From Triticum aestivum (lineage: Eukaryota; Streptophyta; Magnoliopsida; Poales; Poaceae): 64,000 nt of DNA. Numbering within the stretch: position 1 is the first letter of the stretch; each line of letters begins with the position of its first letter. Below are positions 9,170 through 21,363 of this stretch, piece by piece. The translations under genes and the position numbers were made by a program. The notes under the pieces were generated by a model. The model was not told the DNA's origin and did no database searches. It saw nothing but the letters and a program-made list of their open reading frames with translations. Location: positions 169,474,883-169,538,882 of the forward strand of contig NC_057807.1 in NCBI RefSeq assembly GCF_018294505.1, written 5' to 3'.

Positions 9170-11664
9170 ACCCTCAGCTTCGGCCTCAACCATCTTCAGC
9201 TTCAAGTCGTACCTGCTCACAAGATCTGTGCGAGCCTCTGCCACGCGGCGGTCGACCTCCTCCTGGATTCGAGCTTCGCACACGCCAACCCCGTCCTCCG
9301 CCTGGGTAACCCGGCCCTCCCTCGTCTCCAACCGCTCAAGGTGAAGATTGCGCTCGGCGGCCTCTAGCGTTAGCGCCTCCTCGCGCCTCTGGAGCTCCTC
9401 CTCCTTGACTGGCCTCCCCTTAAGCGACGCAAGGGCGGCCTGACGCAGCTCCACTTGCTGCTCCAGGGAAGCGCCCCAGGCTTTGAGCTCCCAAGCGCGA
9501 TTCTCTGTGATCTCGCGATGATAATCTGCTTCCCGAGACTCCTCCAGAGCCCGGGAGCAGGCCTCTTGCGAGGCCGCAAGGGACGCCTTGTCCTTCGCGT
9601 TGTCAAGCTCGCACTGGTGGCGCGCAAGGTTGATGGCCACCTTCAGCTTGCGTCGCTCCTCAATCTGCCGCATGCACTCAGCTTCAAGGCACGCGTCCAC
9701 ATCCGCTAGCTCCACAGCAAGCTGACCCATCGTGTTCATCACCTTCCGGAGGAACTCGTGGCGGATGACGCTTCGCTCTCGCGCAAAGTTTGAGCATGCT
9801 GTCGATGTCATCCTCCGCCATCAGCGGGCCATGAAGCGGTTCGCCCCCTCTCGACAGGGGGCTGGGGGCTGGCACCCCCACGATCGCTGGCCGGGCTCTG
9901 CAAGGGACCCGGACCGGCGCAAGCCCATCCCCTGAAGAAGAGCCAAGGATCGACGACAACCATTCGCCATCCATGATCAGAGGAGGAGCCCTGGGCAGGC
10001 TGGCCACGCTCCAGGCGGAGCCGCGAAGGAAAGGTGGCAAGGGAATAGGCTCAAGACACCCTGCAGGCTGGCTTGCTTCTCTGTCTGACCCCGCGTCAGG
10101 GGCAGTGTGCAAACTCGGGATGCTCAAGGCCAGCGATGACCGCGAGTAGGAGGAAGTTGCTTCTTGGGAGACTCCACAGGCTTGGCAGGAGGGATCCTGA
10201 AAATTCACAGTCAGGAAAGGGAGCAGCAATTGAAGAATTACACGAGTGAGGTACTTACTCATCTATGGCGAAGTACTTCCTATGCTTTAGTGGTCGGCAG
10301 GTGCGACCACTACAACCCGAAGACTCCTTCCTCTTGCGGAGTGCGGCGAAGTCCATGCGGAACCAACCCAGGTGCTCGACGTGAGGACCAGCACGTGGAA
10401 CGGGTGAAGAAGCACTCAGGAGGCCAACCTCAGGGGTGCCAAGCTAGGAGGAGCAATCAGGCAGCACCTCCCGATGGCCTGCCGAGGCCTCGGGGGCTCC
10501 AGCCTCGGGAGCCACGGGTTGCGTCCCCCCATCGACGACCGCCTCAATGCGGGCTTCACGAGCTCTGGAGGATGACACTTCGGGAACCTCGTGCGGCGTC
10601 GGCGCCACGACACCCAAGCCTCCAGCCTCAAGCGATTCTTGCCTCCCTACACCCACTCTTGGGGCAAGATAGATGCTGGCGGCGAGGAAGGGAGCCACGG
10701 CGACGGGATTCTCGCGAGGCCCCGCAAGGCTGACCGGATGCCCCGCGAACTCAACCCTATTCGAGCAGAGGTACAGGAGGCTACCACCGTGCCGCACATC
10801 GCCTGGCGAGGGGTCGCCAGTCAAGACCTCTAGCACCGTCCTCAACAATACAGGTGCAAGTTCTGTCTCCAGAAGGCTCATGCGGTCCCGGTCGCCAGTC
10901 AGGGCGCACATCAGTCGGGAATGGCGTTAGAGAGGAGAAATGCGACACTGGAGGAACTCCTTCACCACCCGGGGCGCAGTCACACCGAGATCTCTCAGCA
11001 TCCTCAGGCGGTACCAGACGAAGGAGAGTCGGGGGCTCACAAGTCTCTCGTGGCCCCAGCCCAAATTGGGGACAGCAGGCAATGACAGAGGTGAGAGCAG
11101 GGGGCCGAGCACTCTGACATCCACATACAGCCACCGCGTCCGAAACCCACTCATGGATGGCGGGAGGTCAAAATCAATCCCCAACGCAGCCGTCTCTATG
11201 ACGGCCTAGAAGCTCTCGCACCCCGAGCACTGCGAGGGGTCAGTTAGGCGCAGCGAGAAGAAGTGGCGCAGTAGGGCGATGGAAGGAGCAATGCCCACCA
11301 TGGCTTCAGAAACAAAGGCGAAGATGGCGAGAAGGGTAACGGATTGAGGATCAAGATGCATCATATGGATCTGATAATGGGAGAGCACTGCATTGAAGAA
11401 GGCGGAGAAAGGGGGAACCAGGCCAGCCCACAAGGTGTCGATGAAGAATCGAACCTCAGTGACTGTCCTGTCAATCGAGGCATGAGACGCAGGTCAGGCC
11501 ATCATCTTTCCGCACTCATTGAAGCTGGAAGCGAGCGCAGGGCAGACCTTGCCCAAGGCCTCCAAGTTGAGCACCAGTGACCCGCTCACGGCGGGCTCGA
11601 TCATCGGGGATGAACTGGTTGAGGATAGAGGCTTCTTCCCCTCCTCCTCTCTATTTGGCGCCAT
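9170..11664 (-). pseudogene. Antisense gene of X: PF04195-like domain plus coiled coil
   Basis: The reverse strand from the ATG at 11664 (MAPNREEEGK) encodes a degenerate protein. After an early stop near 11494 and a frameshift, about 11460-10930 carries the block known from grass proteins as putative gypsy-type transposon (PF04195): VPPFSAFFNAVLSHY, HLDPQSVTLLAIFAFVSEA, GIAPSIALLRHFF, and downstream LGWGHERLVSPRLSF. One TAG (11206-11208) interrupts it. A Pro/Ala-rich linker with frame breaks follows. Bases 9811-9170 are a long charged coiled coil (EEELQRREEALTLEAAE) that continues at 1797-1084 beyond Y. Gene role unknown. The domain assignment is by motif recognition; the coiled coil is plain from its heptads. 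Confidence 0.75.
10197..10258 (-). other. Possible intron in the antisense gene of X
   Basis: On the reverse strand a GTAAGT donor (GT at 10258-10257) and a pyrimidine-rich TTTTCAG acceptor (AG at 10198-10197) bound 62 bases. Downstream the frame picks up the segment leading to the coiled coil. The length is short for a plant intron and flanking frames are decayed, so this is tentative. Confidence 0.3.
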
Positions 11665-11953
11665 GGCAATGGAGGGGGCAGAGCTCAAGTCAGATTGGGA
11701 GCGGAAGCAGAGATTCGAGGAAGGAAGGGAAATAGGAAGCACGTCGCCAGCAAGGAGGAAATAACTGTGTAAGGCACCATGGCCGCCTAGCCAGGCGGAT
11801 ATTGGGGCAGCATGGGGAACCGGAGACGCCCATGTCCAATTAGTCGCCATGCGTCGACTGAGGCCGCAGGTTGTGGGGGCCCTTGTGCTTCGCACTTGTC
11901 CTTTGGCTTCGCCGCTAAGCCAAGTCCGAGCACGCCTTGGGCCCGGGGGCTAC

Positions 11954-12828
11954 TGTCGGTGTTCTGGGAACGGCGGTCCCCAAACTTGCCTGCCTGCGGC
12001 CTGCAGCGTGGCTCAACCAGTGGCCCTGCGTGGCCCATCTTCATCAGCCAACACTCAAGACCCTCGCGAGGGGCCAAGTCTCGCGGGGCGGATGACGCAA
12101 GGCCTCCTCAGGAGTGGCCTCACTAGGCAGGCTCACGAGGAGGCGGAGAGATCAAGGAAAGGGGTACCTCGCGAGGTGCCCATGACACAAGCCATGATGA
12201 TCAAGACCAGGCGGGCGCCAGCCCGTGCAGTGTCCTCATTTCCTCTTTGGTGTAAAGGGGGCAAGTACAGGTGTGGAGTACCGAGGCATCGGGCAAAGGT
12301 TTCCTTCTCGGTGCAACGAGACCAAGACCAGCAGGACGGCAGGATGAAGGTCACCATGGAGCCCAAAACGACGTCATCACTAGTGCCTTTGGCAGGCGAA
12401 GACCACCTTTAGTCAGGATAGCTTGTACTAGCTGTCCCCTTTTAAAGTGGCTGTTGTTGGATCCCTTCCTGCTCAAATTTGGTAAGAGGACCAGGGCCTC
12501 TATAAATAGAGCTAGCCACCATAGTAGAAGGATAATTTAAGTTCATCCGCACACCACACCAGCCCAAGAACACCTCTCCTCGCGAGGTTTTTCTTCCCTT
12601 GTACTGTTCATCGTCAGCCCAAGAGGCAATCCACCACACCACACACTGGATTAGAGTATTACACCACAACAGGGCCCGAACCAGTATAAACCTCGTGTCT
12701 CTTGTGTTGTTCATTGATCTAGCTTAGGGATCGCGGTGAGGCGGAGGGCGTGTTTTGGTAGGGAAAGATCTTCGTGCACACCCCATAGTGCGAACCTTAA
12801 GGGTTTTGCCGGAACCTGGTATTCAACA
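11954..12828 (+). repeat. 3' LTR of element X
   Basis: Homologous to the Y LTRs (TGTCGGTGTTCTGGGAAC start, ...CAACA end) but clearly more diverged, with a TATA box at 12501-12508 and CTCGCGAG at 12063, 12168 and 12579. A polypurine-like tract immediately upstream identifies it as the 3' LTR. Confidence 0.88.
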
Positions 12829-14645
12829 ATATCTAATAAAGTACAGTTACGATGTTTGGACACATCATTACGTTTTGGTGTTCCAGGTGGCCTGAGTTGT
12901 GAAACGATTCAACATTGTTTCAAATGAAGACCAAACTCGTAACTCAAATATTCGCCTTCGCGATCAGCTCGTACAGACTTTATTTTCTTGTTGCGATGAT
13001 TTTCCAGTTCACTCTGAAATTCTTTGAACTTTTCAAATGTTTCACACTTATGTTTCATTAAGTAGATATACCCATATCTTCTCAAATCATCTATGAAGGT
13101 CAGAAAATAATGATACCTGCCACGAGCCTCAACACTCATCGGATCGCATACATCGGTATGTATTATTTCCAATAAGTTAGTGGCTCGCTCCATTGTTCCG
13201 GAGAACAGAGTCTTAGTCATCTTGCCCATGAGGCATGGTTCGCAAGCATCAAGTGATTCATAATCAAGTGATTCCAAAAGCCCATCAGCATGAAGTTTCT
13301 TCATGCGCTTTACACAAATATGACCTAAACGACAGTGCCACAATAAGTTGCACTATCATTACTAAGTTTGCATCTTTTGGCTTCAATATTATGAACATGT
13401 GTATCACTAAGATTGAGATTCAACAAAAGTAGACCACTCATCAAGGGTGCATGACCATAAAAGATATTTCTCATATAAATAGAACAACCATTATTCTCTA
13501 ATTTAAATGAATAACTGTCTCGCATCAAACAAGATCCAGATATAATGTTCATGCTCAACGCTGGCACCAAATAACAATTAGTCAGGTCTAAAACTAATCC
13601 CGAAGGTAGATGTAGAGGTTGTGTGCCGACGGAGATCACATCGACCTTGGAACCATTTCCGACGCGCATCATCACCTTGTCCTTAGCCAATCTTCATTTC
13701 ATCCATAGCCCCTGTTTCGAGTTGCAAATATGAGCAATAGAACTAGTATCAAATACCCAGGAGGTACAACGAGCATTTGTAAGGTACACATCAGTAACAT
13801 GTATATCAAATATACCTTTCACTTTGCCATCCTTCTTATCCGCCAAATACTTGGGGTAGTTCCGCTTCTAGTGACCAGTCCCTTTGCAGTAGAAGCACTC
13901 AGTTTTAGGCTTAGGTCCAGACTTGGGTTTCTTCCCGGGAGTAGCAACTTGGTTGTTATTCTTCTTGAAGTTCCCCTTCTTCTCTTTGCCCTTTTTCTTG
14001 AATTTAGTGGTCTTGTTAACCATCAACACTTGATGCTCCTTCTTGATTTCTACCTCTGCAGCCTTAAGCATTGCGAAGAGCTCGGGAATTGTCTTTTCCA
14101 TCCCTTGCATATTATAGTTCATCACGAAGCCTTTATAGCTTGGTGGCAGTGATTGAAGAACTCTGTCAATGACACTATCATCAGGAAGATTTCCCAGCTG
14201 AGTCAAGTGGTTATGGTACCCAGACATTTTGAGTATGTGTTCACTGACAGAAGTATTCTCCTCCATCTTGCAGCTATAGAACTTGTTGGAGACTTCATAT
14301 CTCTCCTCGGGCATTTGCTTGAAATATTAACTTCAACTCTTGGTACATCTCATATGCCCCATGACGTTCAAAACATCTTTGAAGTCCCGATTCTAAGCTG
14401 GAAAGCATGGCACACTGAACTATCGAGTAGTCATCAGATCGAGCTTGCCAGACGTACATAACATCAGCATCTGCTCTTGCAGCAGGCCTTGCACCTAGCG
14501 GTGCTTCCATGACGTAATTCTTCTATGCAGCAATGAGGATAATCCTCAAGTTACAGACCCAGTCCATGTAGTTGCTACCATCATATTTCAACTTAGCTTT
14601 CTCTAGGAAAGCATTAAAATTCAAGGGAACGGTAGCACGTGCCAT
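12829..14645 (-). pseudogene. gag-pol: Copia gag-protease-integrase remnant
   Basis: From an ATG at 14645 the reverse strand encodes Copia Gag (MARATVPLNF-like start), then Gag of the type VSEHILKMSGYHNHL, a CFYCKGTGH zinc knuckle near 13870, a protease region (MRVGNGSKVDV block) with its catalytic part decayed, and integrase: the HHCC zinc domain (WHCRLGH...CEPCLMGK) and the first catalytic Asp (IIHTDVC). Several frameshifts and stops separate these pieces, and RGG in the second catalytic motif is changed (RADREGEY). The frame runs straight into the break made by element X at 12829, so no reverse transcriptase is present. Not functional. Confidence 0.85.
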
Positions 14646-15877
14646 TGATCTACAACAACATATGCAAAACACTATCATGGCTAAGGTCATGATAAATGAA
14701 AGTCCAATTAATCATATTACTAAATAACTCCCACTTAGATAGACATCCCTCTATTCATCTAAATGATCACGTGATCCATATCAACTAAACCATGTCCGAT
14801 CATCACGTGAGATGGAGTAGTTTTCAATGGTGAACAACTCTATGTCAATCATATCTACTATATGATTCACGTTCGACCTTTCGGTCTCAGTGTTCCGAGG
14901 CCATATCTGCATATGCTAGGCTCGTCAAGTTTAACCCGAGTATTCTGCACGTGCAAAACTGGCTTGCAGCCGTTGTATGTGAATGTAGAGCTTATCACAC
15001 CCGATCATCATGTGGTGTCTCAGCACGACGAACTATAGCAGCGGTGCATAATCAGGGAGAACACTTATACCTTGAAATTTAGTGAGGGATCATCTTATAA
15101 TGCTACCGCCATACTAAGAAAAATAAGATGCATAAAAGATAAACTTGACATGCAATCAAAATATGTGACATGATATGGCCATCATCATCTTGTGCCTTTG
15201 ATCTCCATCTCCAAAGCACCGTCATGATCTCCATTGTCACTGGCTTGACACCTTGATCTCCATCATAGCATCGTTTGTCGTCTCGCCAACTATTGCTTCT
15301 ATGACTATCGCTACCACTTAGTGATAAAGTAAAGCAATTACATGGCGATTGCATTTCATAGAATAAAGCGACAACCATATGGCTCCTGCCAGTTGCCGAT
15401 AACTTGTTACAAAACATGATCATCTCATACAACAATATATATATCACATCATGTCTTGACCATATCACATCACAACATGCCCCGCAAAAACAAGTTAGTC
15501 GTCCTCTACTTTGTTGTTGCAAGTTTTTTATGGCTGCTACGGGCATCTAGCAAGAACCTTTCTTACCTACGCATCAAAACCATAACGATTTTTTGTTAAG
15601 TGTGATGTTTTAACCTTCAACAAGGACCGACCGTAGTCGAACTCGATTCAACTAAAGTCGGAGAAACAGACACCGACTGACGACCTATGTACAAAACACG
15701 TCGGTAGAACCGGTCTCACGAATGTGGTCATGTAATGTTGGTCCACGCCGCTTCATCCAACAATACCGCTGAATCAAAGTAAGACGTTGGTTGTAGGCAT
15801 TATGAATATTATCGCCCACAACTCTTTGTGTTCTACTCGTGCATATCATCTACGCATAGACCTGGCTCGGATGCCAC
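14646..15877 (-). other. Copia leader between primer-binding site and gag
   Basis: About 1.23 kb without a credible protein. It aligns with the leader of the forward Copia copy (41963-42830 plus 57213-57580, about 1.24 kb), including the motif around 15000-15030 that corresponds to the Tekay insertion site there. The primer-binding site next to the LTR reads TGGCATCCGAGCC on the reverse strand, a one-base change from the forward copy. Confidence 0.75.
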
Positions 15878-16292
15878 TATTGGGTTATATAGCATGCAAT
15901 TTCCAAAAATTTCCTATGAACATGCAAGATCTATCTAGGAGATGCATAGCAACGAGAGGGGGAGAGTGTGTCCATGTACCCTCGTAGACCGAAAGCGAAA
16001 GCGTTAGGTTACCGCGGTTGATGTAGTCGAACGTGTTCATGATCCAACCGATCTAGCACCAAACGTACGGTACCTCGAGTTCAGGACACGTTCAGCTCGA
16101 TGACGTCCCTCGAACTCTTGATCTTGCAGATGGTCGAGCGAGAGTTTCATCAGCATGACGGCGTGATGATGATGTGATCCGCTCAGGGCTTCGCCTAAGC
16201 ACGATGATGATACTACCACAGGAGTAAACGGTGGAGGGGGCACCGCACACGGCTAAGACAATGTTGTGCCATTGGGGTGCTCCCTGCCCCCG

Positions 16293-16300
16293 TATATAAA
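16293..16300 (-). promoter_or_regulatory. TATA box of the reverse Copia LTR
   Basis: TTTATATA on the reverse strand next to a GC-rich run (CCTTTATATACGGGGG). It corresponds to the box in the forward copy's 3' LTR. Confidence 0.6.
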
Positions 16301-16941
16301 GGAGGGGGGAGGAGGCAGGCCACCAGGGGCGCCCCATGGAGGGGGAGTCCTACTAGGACTCCACTCCTAGTAGGATTCGGGACCCCCCCCAACTTTTTCC
16401 TTTTTTCTGGAGTAGCAAAGGGGGAAAGGAGAGAGAGTAGGAGAAGGAAATGCGGGGTGCGCCGCCCCCACCCCTTGTCCAATTCTGATTGGCGAGGGGG
16501 GGGGCACTGCACCTCCTATGGTCGGCCCTCTCTCCTCACAAAGCCCATGTATGCCCATTACTTTCTGGGGGGGGGGGGGTCCGGTAACTGCCCGGTACTC
16601 TGAAACTTATCCGAAACTTCCCGAAACCATTCCGGTGTCCGAATATACTTCCAATATATCAATCTTTACCTCTCGACCATTTCGATACTCTGTGTCATGT
16701 CCGTGATCTCATCCGGTACTCCGAACAAAACTTCGGTCACCATAACACATAACTCATAATACAGATCGTCATCGAACGTTAAGCGTGCAGACCCTACGGG
16801 TTCGAGAACTATGTAGACATGACATCTCCATTCAACAACCAATAGCAGAACCTGGATGCTCATATTGGTTCCCACATATTCTACGAAGTTCTTTATCGGT
16901 CAAACCGCATAACAACATACATTGTTCCCTTTGTCATCGGT

Positions 16942-18323
16942 TGATAACCCACAAGTATAGGGGATCGCAACAGTTTTTGAGGGTAGAGTATTCAACCCAA
17001 ATTTATTGATTCGACACAAGGGGAGTCAAAGAATATTCTCAAGTATTAGCAGCTGAGTTGTTAATTCAACCACACCTGGAAGCTTAGTATCTACAGCAAA
17101 GTGTTTAGTAGCAAAGTCATATGATATTAGTGGTAACGATTACAAAAGTAAAGACAGCAAAAGTAATGTTTTTGGTATTTTGTAGTGATTGTAACAGTAG
17201 AAACGGAAAAGTAAATAAGCGAGAACCAGTATCTGGAAAACTCATAGGCACCGTATTAGCGATGGATAATTATGCCGGATGCGGTTCGTCATGTAACAGA
17301 CATAACATAGGGTGACACAGAACTAGCTCCAGTTCATCAATGTAATGTAGGCATGTATTCCGTATATAGTCATACGTGCTTATGGAAAAGAACTTGCATG
17401 ACATCTTTTGTCCTACACTCCCGTGGCAGTGGGGTCCTATTGGAAACTAAGGGATATTAAGGCCTCCTTTTAATAAAGACCCGAAACAAAGCATTAGCAC
17501 ATAGTGAATACATGAACTCCTCAAACTATGGTCATCACCAGGAGTGGTCCCGATTATTGTCACTTCGGGGTTGTCGGATCAAAACACATAGTAGGTGACT
17601 ATATACTTGCAAGATAGGATCTAGAACACGCATATATTCATGAAAACATAATAGGTTCAAATCTGAAATCATGGCACTCGGGCCCTAGTGACAAGCATTA
17701 AGCATAGCAAAGTCATAGCAACATCAATCTCAGAACATAATCGATACTAGGGATCAAACCCTAACAAAACTAACTCGATTACATGATAAATCTCATCCAA
17801 CCCATCACCGTCCAGCAAGCCTACGATGCAATTACTCACGCACGGCGGTGAGCATCATGAAATTGGTGATGGAGGATGGTTGATGATGACGACGGCGATG
17901 AATCCCCCTCTCGAGAGAGATTAGGGCTTGGCGGCAGCTCCGTATCGTAAAACTCAATGATTTCTTCTCCCTGATTTTTTTCTCCCCTAAAGCCAATATA
18001 TGGAGTTGGAGTTGGCGTCGGAGGGCCACCAGGGGGCCCACGAGGTAGGGGGCGCGCTCAGGGGGGGTGCCCCCCACCCTCGTGAGCAGGGTGTGGGTCC
18101 CCTAGTCTTCATCTTTTGCGAGGATTTTTCTTTATTTTTTCTAAGGTGTTCCGTGGAGTTTTAGGACATTCCGAGAATTTTTATTTTCTGCACAAAAAAC
18201 AACACCATGGCAGTTTTGCTGAAAACAACGCCAGTCCGGGTTAGTTCCATTCAAATCATACAAGTTAGAGTCCAAAACAAGGGCAAAGGTGTTTGGAAAA
18301 GTAGATACGACGGAGACGTATCA
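16942..18323 (-). repeat. 3' LTR of the Athila element
   Basis: Direct repeat of 25047-26432. Compared with it, this copy lacks a segment of about 37 bases (near 17911, CTCTCGAGAGAG junction) but keeps a GC-rich stretch (about 18028-18072) missing from the other LTR. Confidence 0.93.
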
Positions 18324-20349
18324 ACTCCCCCAAGCTTAAACCCTTGCTTGTCCTCAAGCAATTCAGTTGACAAACTGAAAGAGAAAAAGAAAAACTTTTC
18401 CAAACTCTGTTTGCTCTTGTTGTTGTAAACATGAAAAGCCAGCATTCAAGTTTCAGCAATTATTATGAGCTAACCATACTCACAATAACACGTAGGTCTC
18501 ATAATCACTCATATCAATAGCATAATCAGCTAGCGAGCCATAATAATAAAACTCGGATGACAACACTTTCTCAAAATAATCATAACATGATATAACAAAA
18601 TGGTATCTCGCTAGCCCTTTCTGAGACCGCAAAACATAAATGCAGAGCACCTTTAAAGATCAAGGATTGACTAAACATTGTAATTCATGGTAAAAGAGAT
18701 CCAATCAAGTCATACCCAATATAAACCAATAATAATGAATGCAAACGACAGTGTGCTCTCCAGCAGGTGCTTTTTAATAAGAGGGGTGATGACTCAGCAT
18801 AAAAGTAAATAGATAGGCCCTTCGCAGAGGGAAGCAGGGATTTGTAGAGGTGCCAGAGCTCGGTTTTGAAATAGAGATAAATTATATTTTGAGCGGCATA
18901 CTTTCATTGTCAACATAACAACTAAAAGACGATGATATCTTCCATGCTAAGCAGATTATAGGCGGTTCCCAAACAGGATGGTAAAGTTTATACTCCCCTT
19001 CCTCCACAAGCATCAATCCATGGCTTGCTCGAAACAATGAGTGGCTCCAACATTCAACGGGTCCCAAGGGAGTTTTGTTTGCAGTTATTTTGATTTAGTT
19101 TGCATAAAGCATGGGACTAGGCATCCCGGATACCAGCCATTTTCTCATGAATGAGGAGCGGAGTCCACTCCTCTTGAGAATAACCCACCTAACACGAAAG
19201 ATGAGGGCAGCTCTAGTTGACATATGAGCTATTCGAGCATGCGAAACAGAATGTTTATTTGAAGGTTTAGAGTTTGGCACATACAAATTTACTTGGAACG
19301 GCAGGTAAATACCGCATATAGGTAGGTATAGTGTACTCGTATGGAATAACTTTGGGGTTTAAGGAGTTTGGATGCACAAGCAGTATTCCCGCTTAGTACA
19401 GATGAAGGCTAGCAAAAGACTGGGAAGCGACCAACTGAGAGAGCGACAACAGTCGTAAACATGCATTAAAATTAATTCACACCGAGTACAAGCATGAGTA
19501 GGATATAATCCACCATGAACATAAATATCATGAAGGCTATGTTGATTTGATTCAACTACATGCGTGAACATGTGCCAAGTCTAGTCACTCAATACATTTA
19601 AAGGAGGATACCACCCCATCATACCACATCATAATCATTCTAATAGCATGTTGGCACGAAAGGTAAACCATTATAACTCGTAGCTAATTAAGCATGGCAC
19701 AACAAACTATAATCTCTAAATGTCATTGCAAATATGTTTACTTCATAATAGCTGAGTCGAGAACGATGAATCATCATATTTACAAAAACAAGAGAGGTCG
19801 AGTTCCTACCAGCTTTTCTTATCCCAATAAGTCCATCATATATCGTCATTATTGCCTTTCACTTGCATGACCGAACGGTGTGTATAATAATAAGAGTGCA
19901 CGTGCATTGGACTAAGCTGGAATCTACAAGCATTCAACTCAAGAGAGAAGACAAGTAATATGGGCTCTAAGTTAAATTAACAATCACGCATATAAGAGCC
20001 ACTAAGCATTTTCAATATGGTCTTCTCGACCCCCAAAGAAAAGAAAAGAAATAAAAACTATTTACACGGGAAAGCTCCCAACAAGTAAAAGAAGAACGGG
20101 AAATATTTTTGTGTTTTCTTTTTAATTCTACTACAAGCATGGAAAGTAAACTAACTAATTTTTTTGGTTTTTTCTTAAAGTTTATTAAACACACAAGAAG
20201 AAAGCAGGAAAAAGAAATTTAAACTAGCATGGATAATAAAGTGAAAAAGTATGAGCACCGACATCTAGCAATGAGTGTGTGTGAACATGAATGTAATGTC
20301 GGTGAGAAATACGTACTCCCTCAAGCTTAGGCTTTTGGCCTAAGTTGGT
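18324..20349 (-). other. Polypurine tract and 3' non-coding region of the Athila element
   Basis: Next to the LTR the reverse strand reads AAGCTTGGGGGAGT, a good polypurine tract. The remaining 2 kb up to the third ORF is A/T-rich with no protein I recognise. A second AGCTTGAGGGAGT-like tract lies near 20317-20330, just downstream of the third ORF. Confidence 0.6.
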
Positions 20350-21363
20350 CTAATGCCAGGGATGGCCTGGCGGATATCCGTAGGTGAAGCTGGGGTCGTA
20401 TTGCGACGCAGCGGCTATCGCTGCCTGAGCTGTAGCTTGGAGTCGAGCAGCCTCCACTCTCCTTTTGTACTCATCTGCCTCCTCTCTGGTAATAATATAT
20501 CTTCTTTTTGCCCGTGAATCAAAGAAAGCAGGAGCAGGAAGAGCAACATGGACTACACGACGTCTGTCAAAGATTAGTCGTTATTGGAGAGATGGTTCAG
20601 TCCTCTCAACAAACTGGTGGTAAACAATAGAATCAAAATCTAAATAAGAAGGGGGTAACTCCATGTCACCCTCACGAATGTCTACCTCAAGAAAATTAGC
20701 TAAGCAGGTTGCATAAATTCCTCCAAAGAAATCTCTGCTATGTCTATTCTGATGCAACCTGCGAGCTACAATGGCTCCCAAATGATAAGATTGGTCTCCT
20801 AACACAGCACTCCTGAGAATACTGAGATCAGGTACACACATGTGACATGCTTCATCCTTAGCATTTATGCATCTACCAATGAAGAGAGCAAAATAATGTA
20901 TAGTAGGAAAGTGAATGCTCCCTATAGTAGCTTGCGTTATATCTCTAGATTCCCCTACAGTTATTCTAGCAAGAAAGTCTCTATATTCAGATTTAGGGGT
21001 ATCCCTGACATTACCCCAAGATGGAAGTTTGCAAGCAGAAGTAAAATCCTCTAAGTCCATGGTATAAGATTTATCATAAAGGTCAAACATGACTGAAGGA
21101 GAATTACGAGAGGATGAAAATTCAAACCTCCTCACAAATGAACTTGTGAGATCATAATACTGGGGGCATTTGTCAGCTTCAAAGTCCTCAAGACCGGCGT
21201 TACTCAAATATGTGCTAAATTCTTCTTTGATTCCCACTTGATTCATAAAATTTTCCGATGGCCATTCACAGGGCCTCACAGGAGCGTCTCATGGTGGTTC
21301 CTCGTCAGCGTCTCGTATTGCAAGCCTGGGACCTTGCTTCCTTGAAGGACCACCTTGGAACAT
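20350..21363 (-). pseudogene. Athila third ORF (env-position protein), two in-frame stops
   Basis: One reverse-strand frame of 337 codons runs from the ATG at 21363 (MFQGGPSRK) to a stop at 20350, broken only by TGA at 21289-21291 (codon 25) and TAA at 20581-20583 (codon 261). The open middle (WPSENFMNQ, then CPQYYDLTSSFVRRFEF, HYFALFIGRCINAKDE, and ARRLHQNRHSRDFFGGIYATCL) resembles the plant-specific proteins of the ATHILA ORF-1/putative plant transposon type. I see no signal peptide or membrane segment, so its position downstream of protease is env-like but its sequence gives no sign of an envelope. The C-terminus is Ala/Gln-rich. Function unknown. Confidence 0.65.

Larger units (their letters stand above)
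1..12828 (+). mobile_element. Gypsy LTR retrotransposon X, 3' portion, interrupted by element Y
   Basis: Only the 3' side of this element is in the window: interior 1-1792 and 9170-11953, then the 3' LTR 11954-12828. The LTR is preceded by the same polypurine-like tract (GGGCCCGGGGGCTAC) that precedes the 3' LTR of Y, and about 170 bases upstream of the two LTRs also align, so X and Y are one family. The right border is exact: past 12828 the sequence resumes in the integrase gene of a reverse-oriented Copia element, and ATATC (12829-12833) is the expected target duplication. Its partner and the 5' half of X lie left of the window. The interior carries an antisense gene, broken by Y. Confidence 0.85.
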
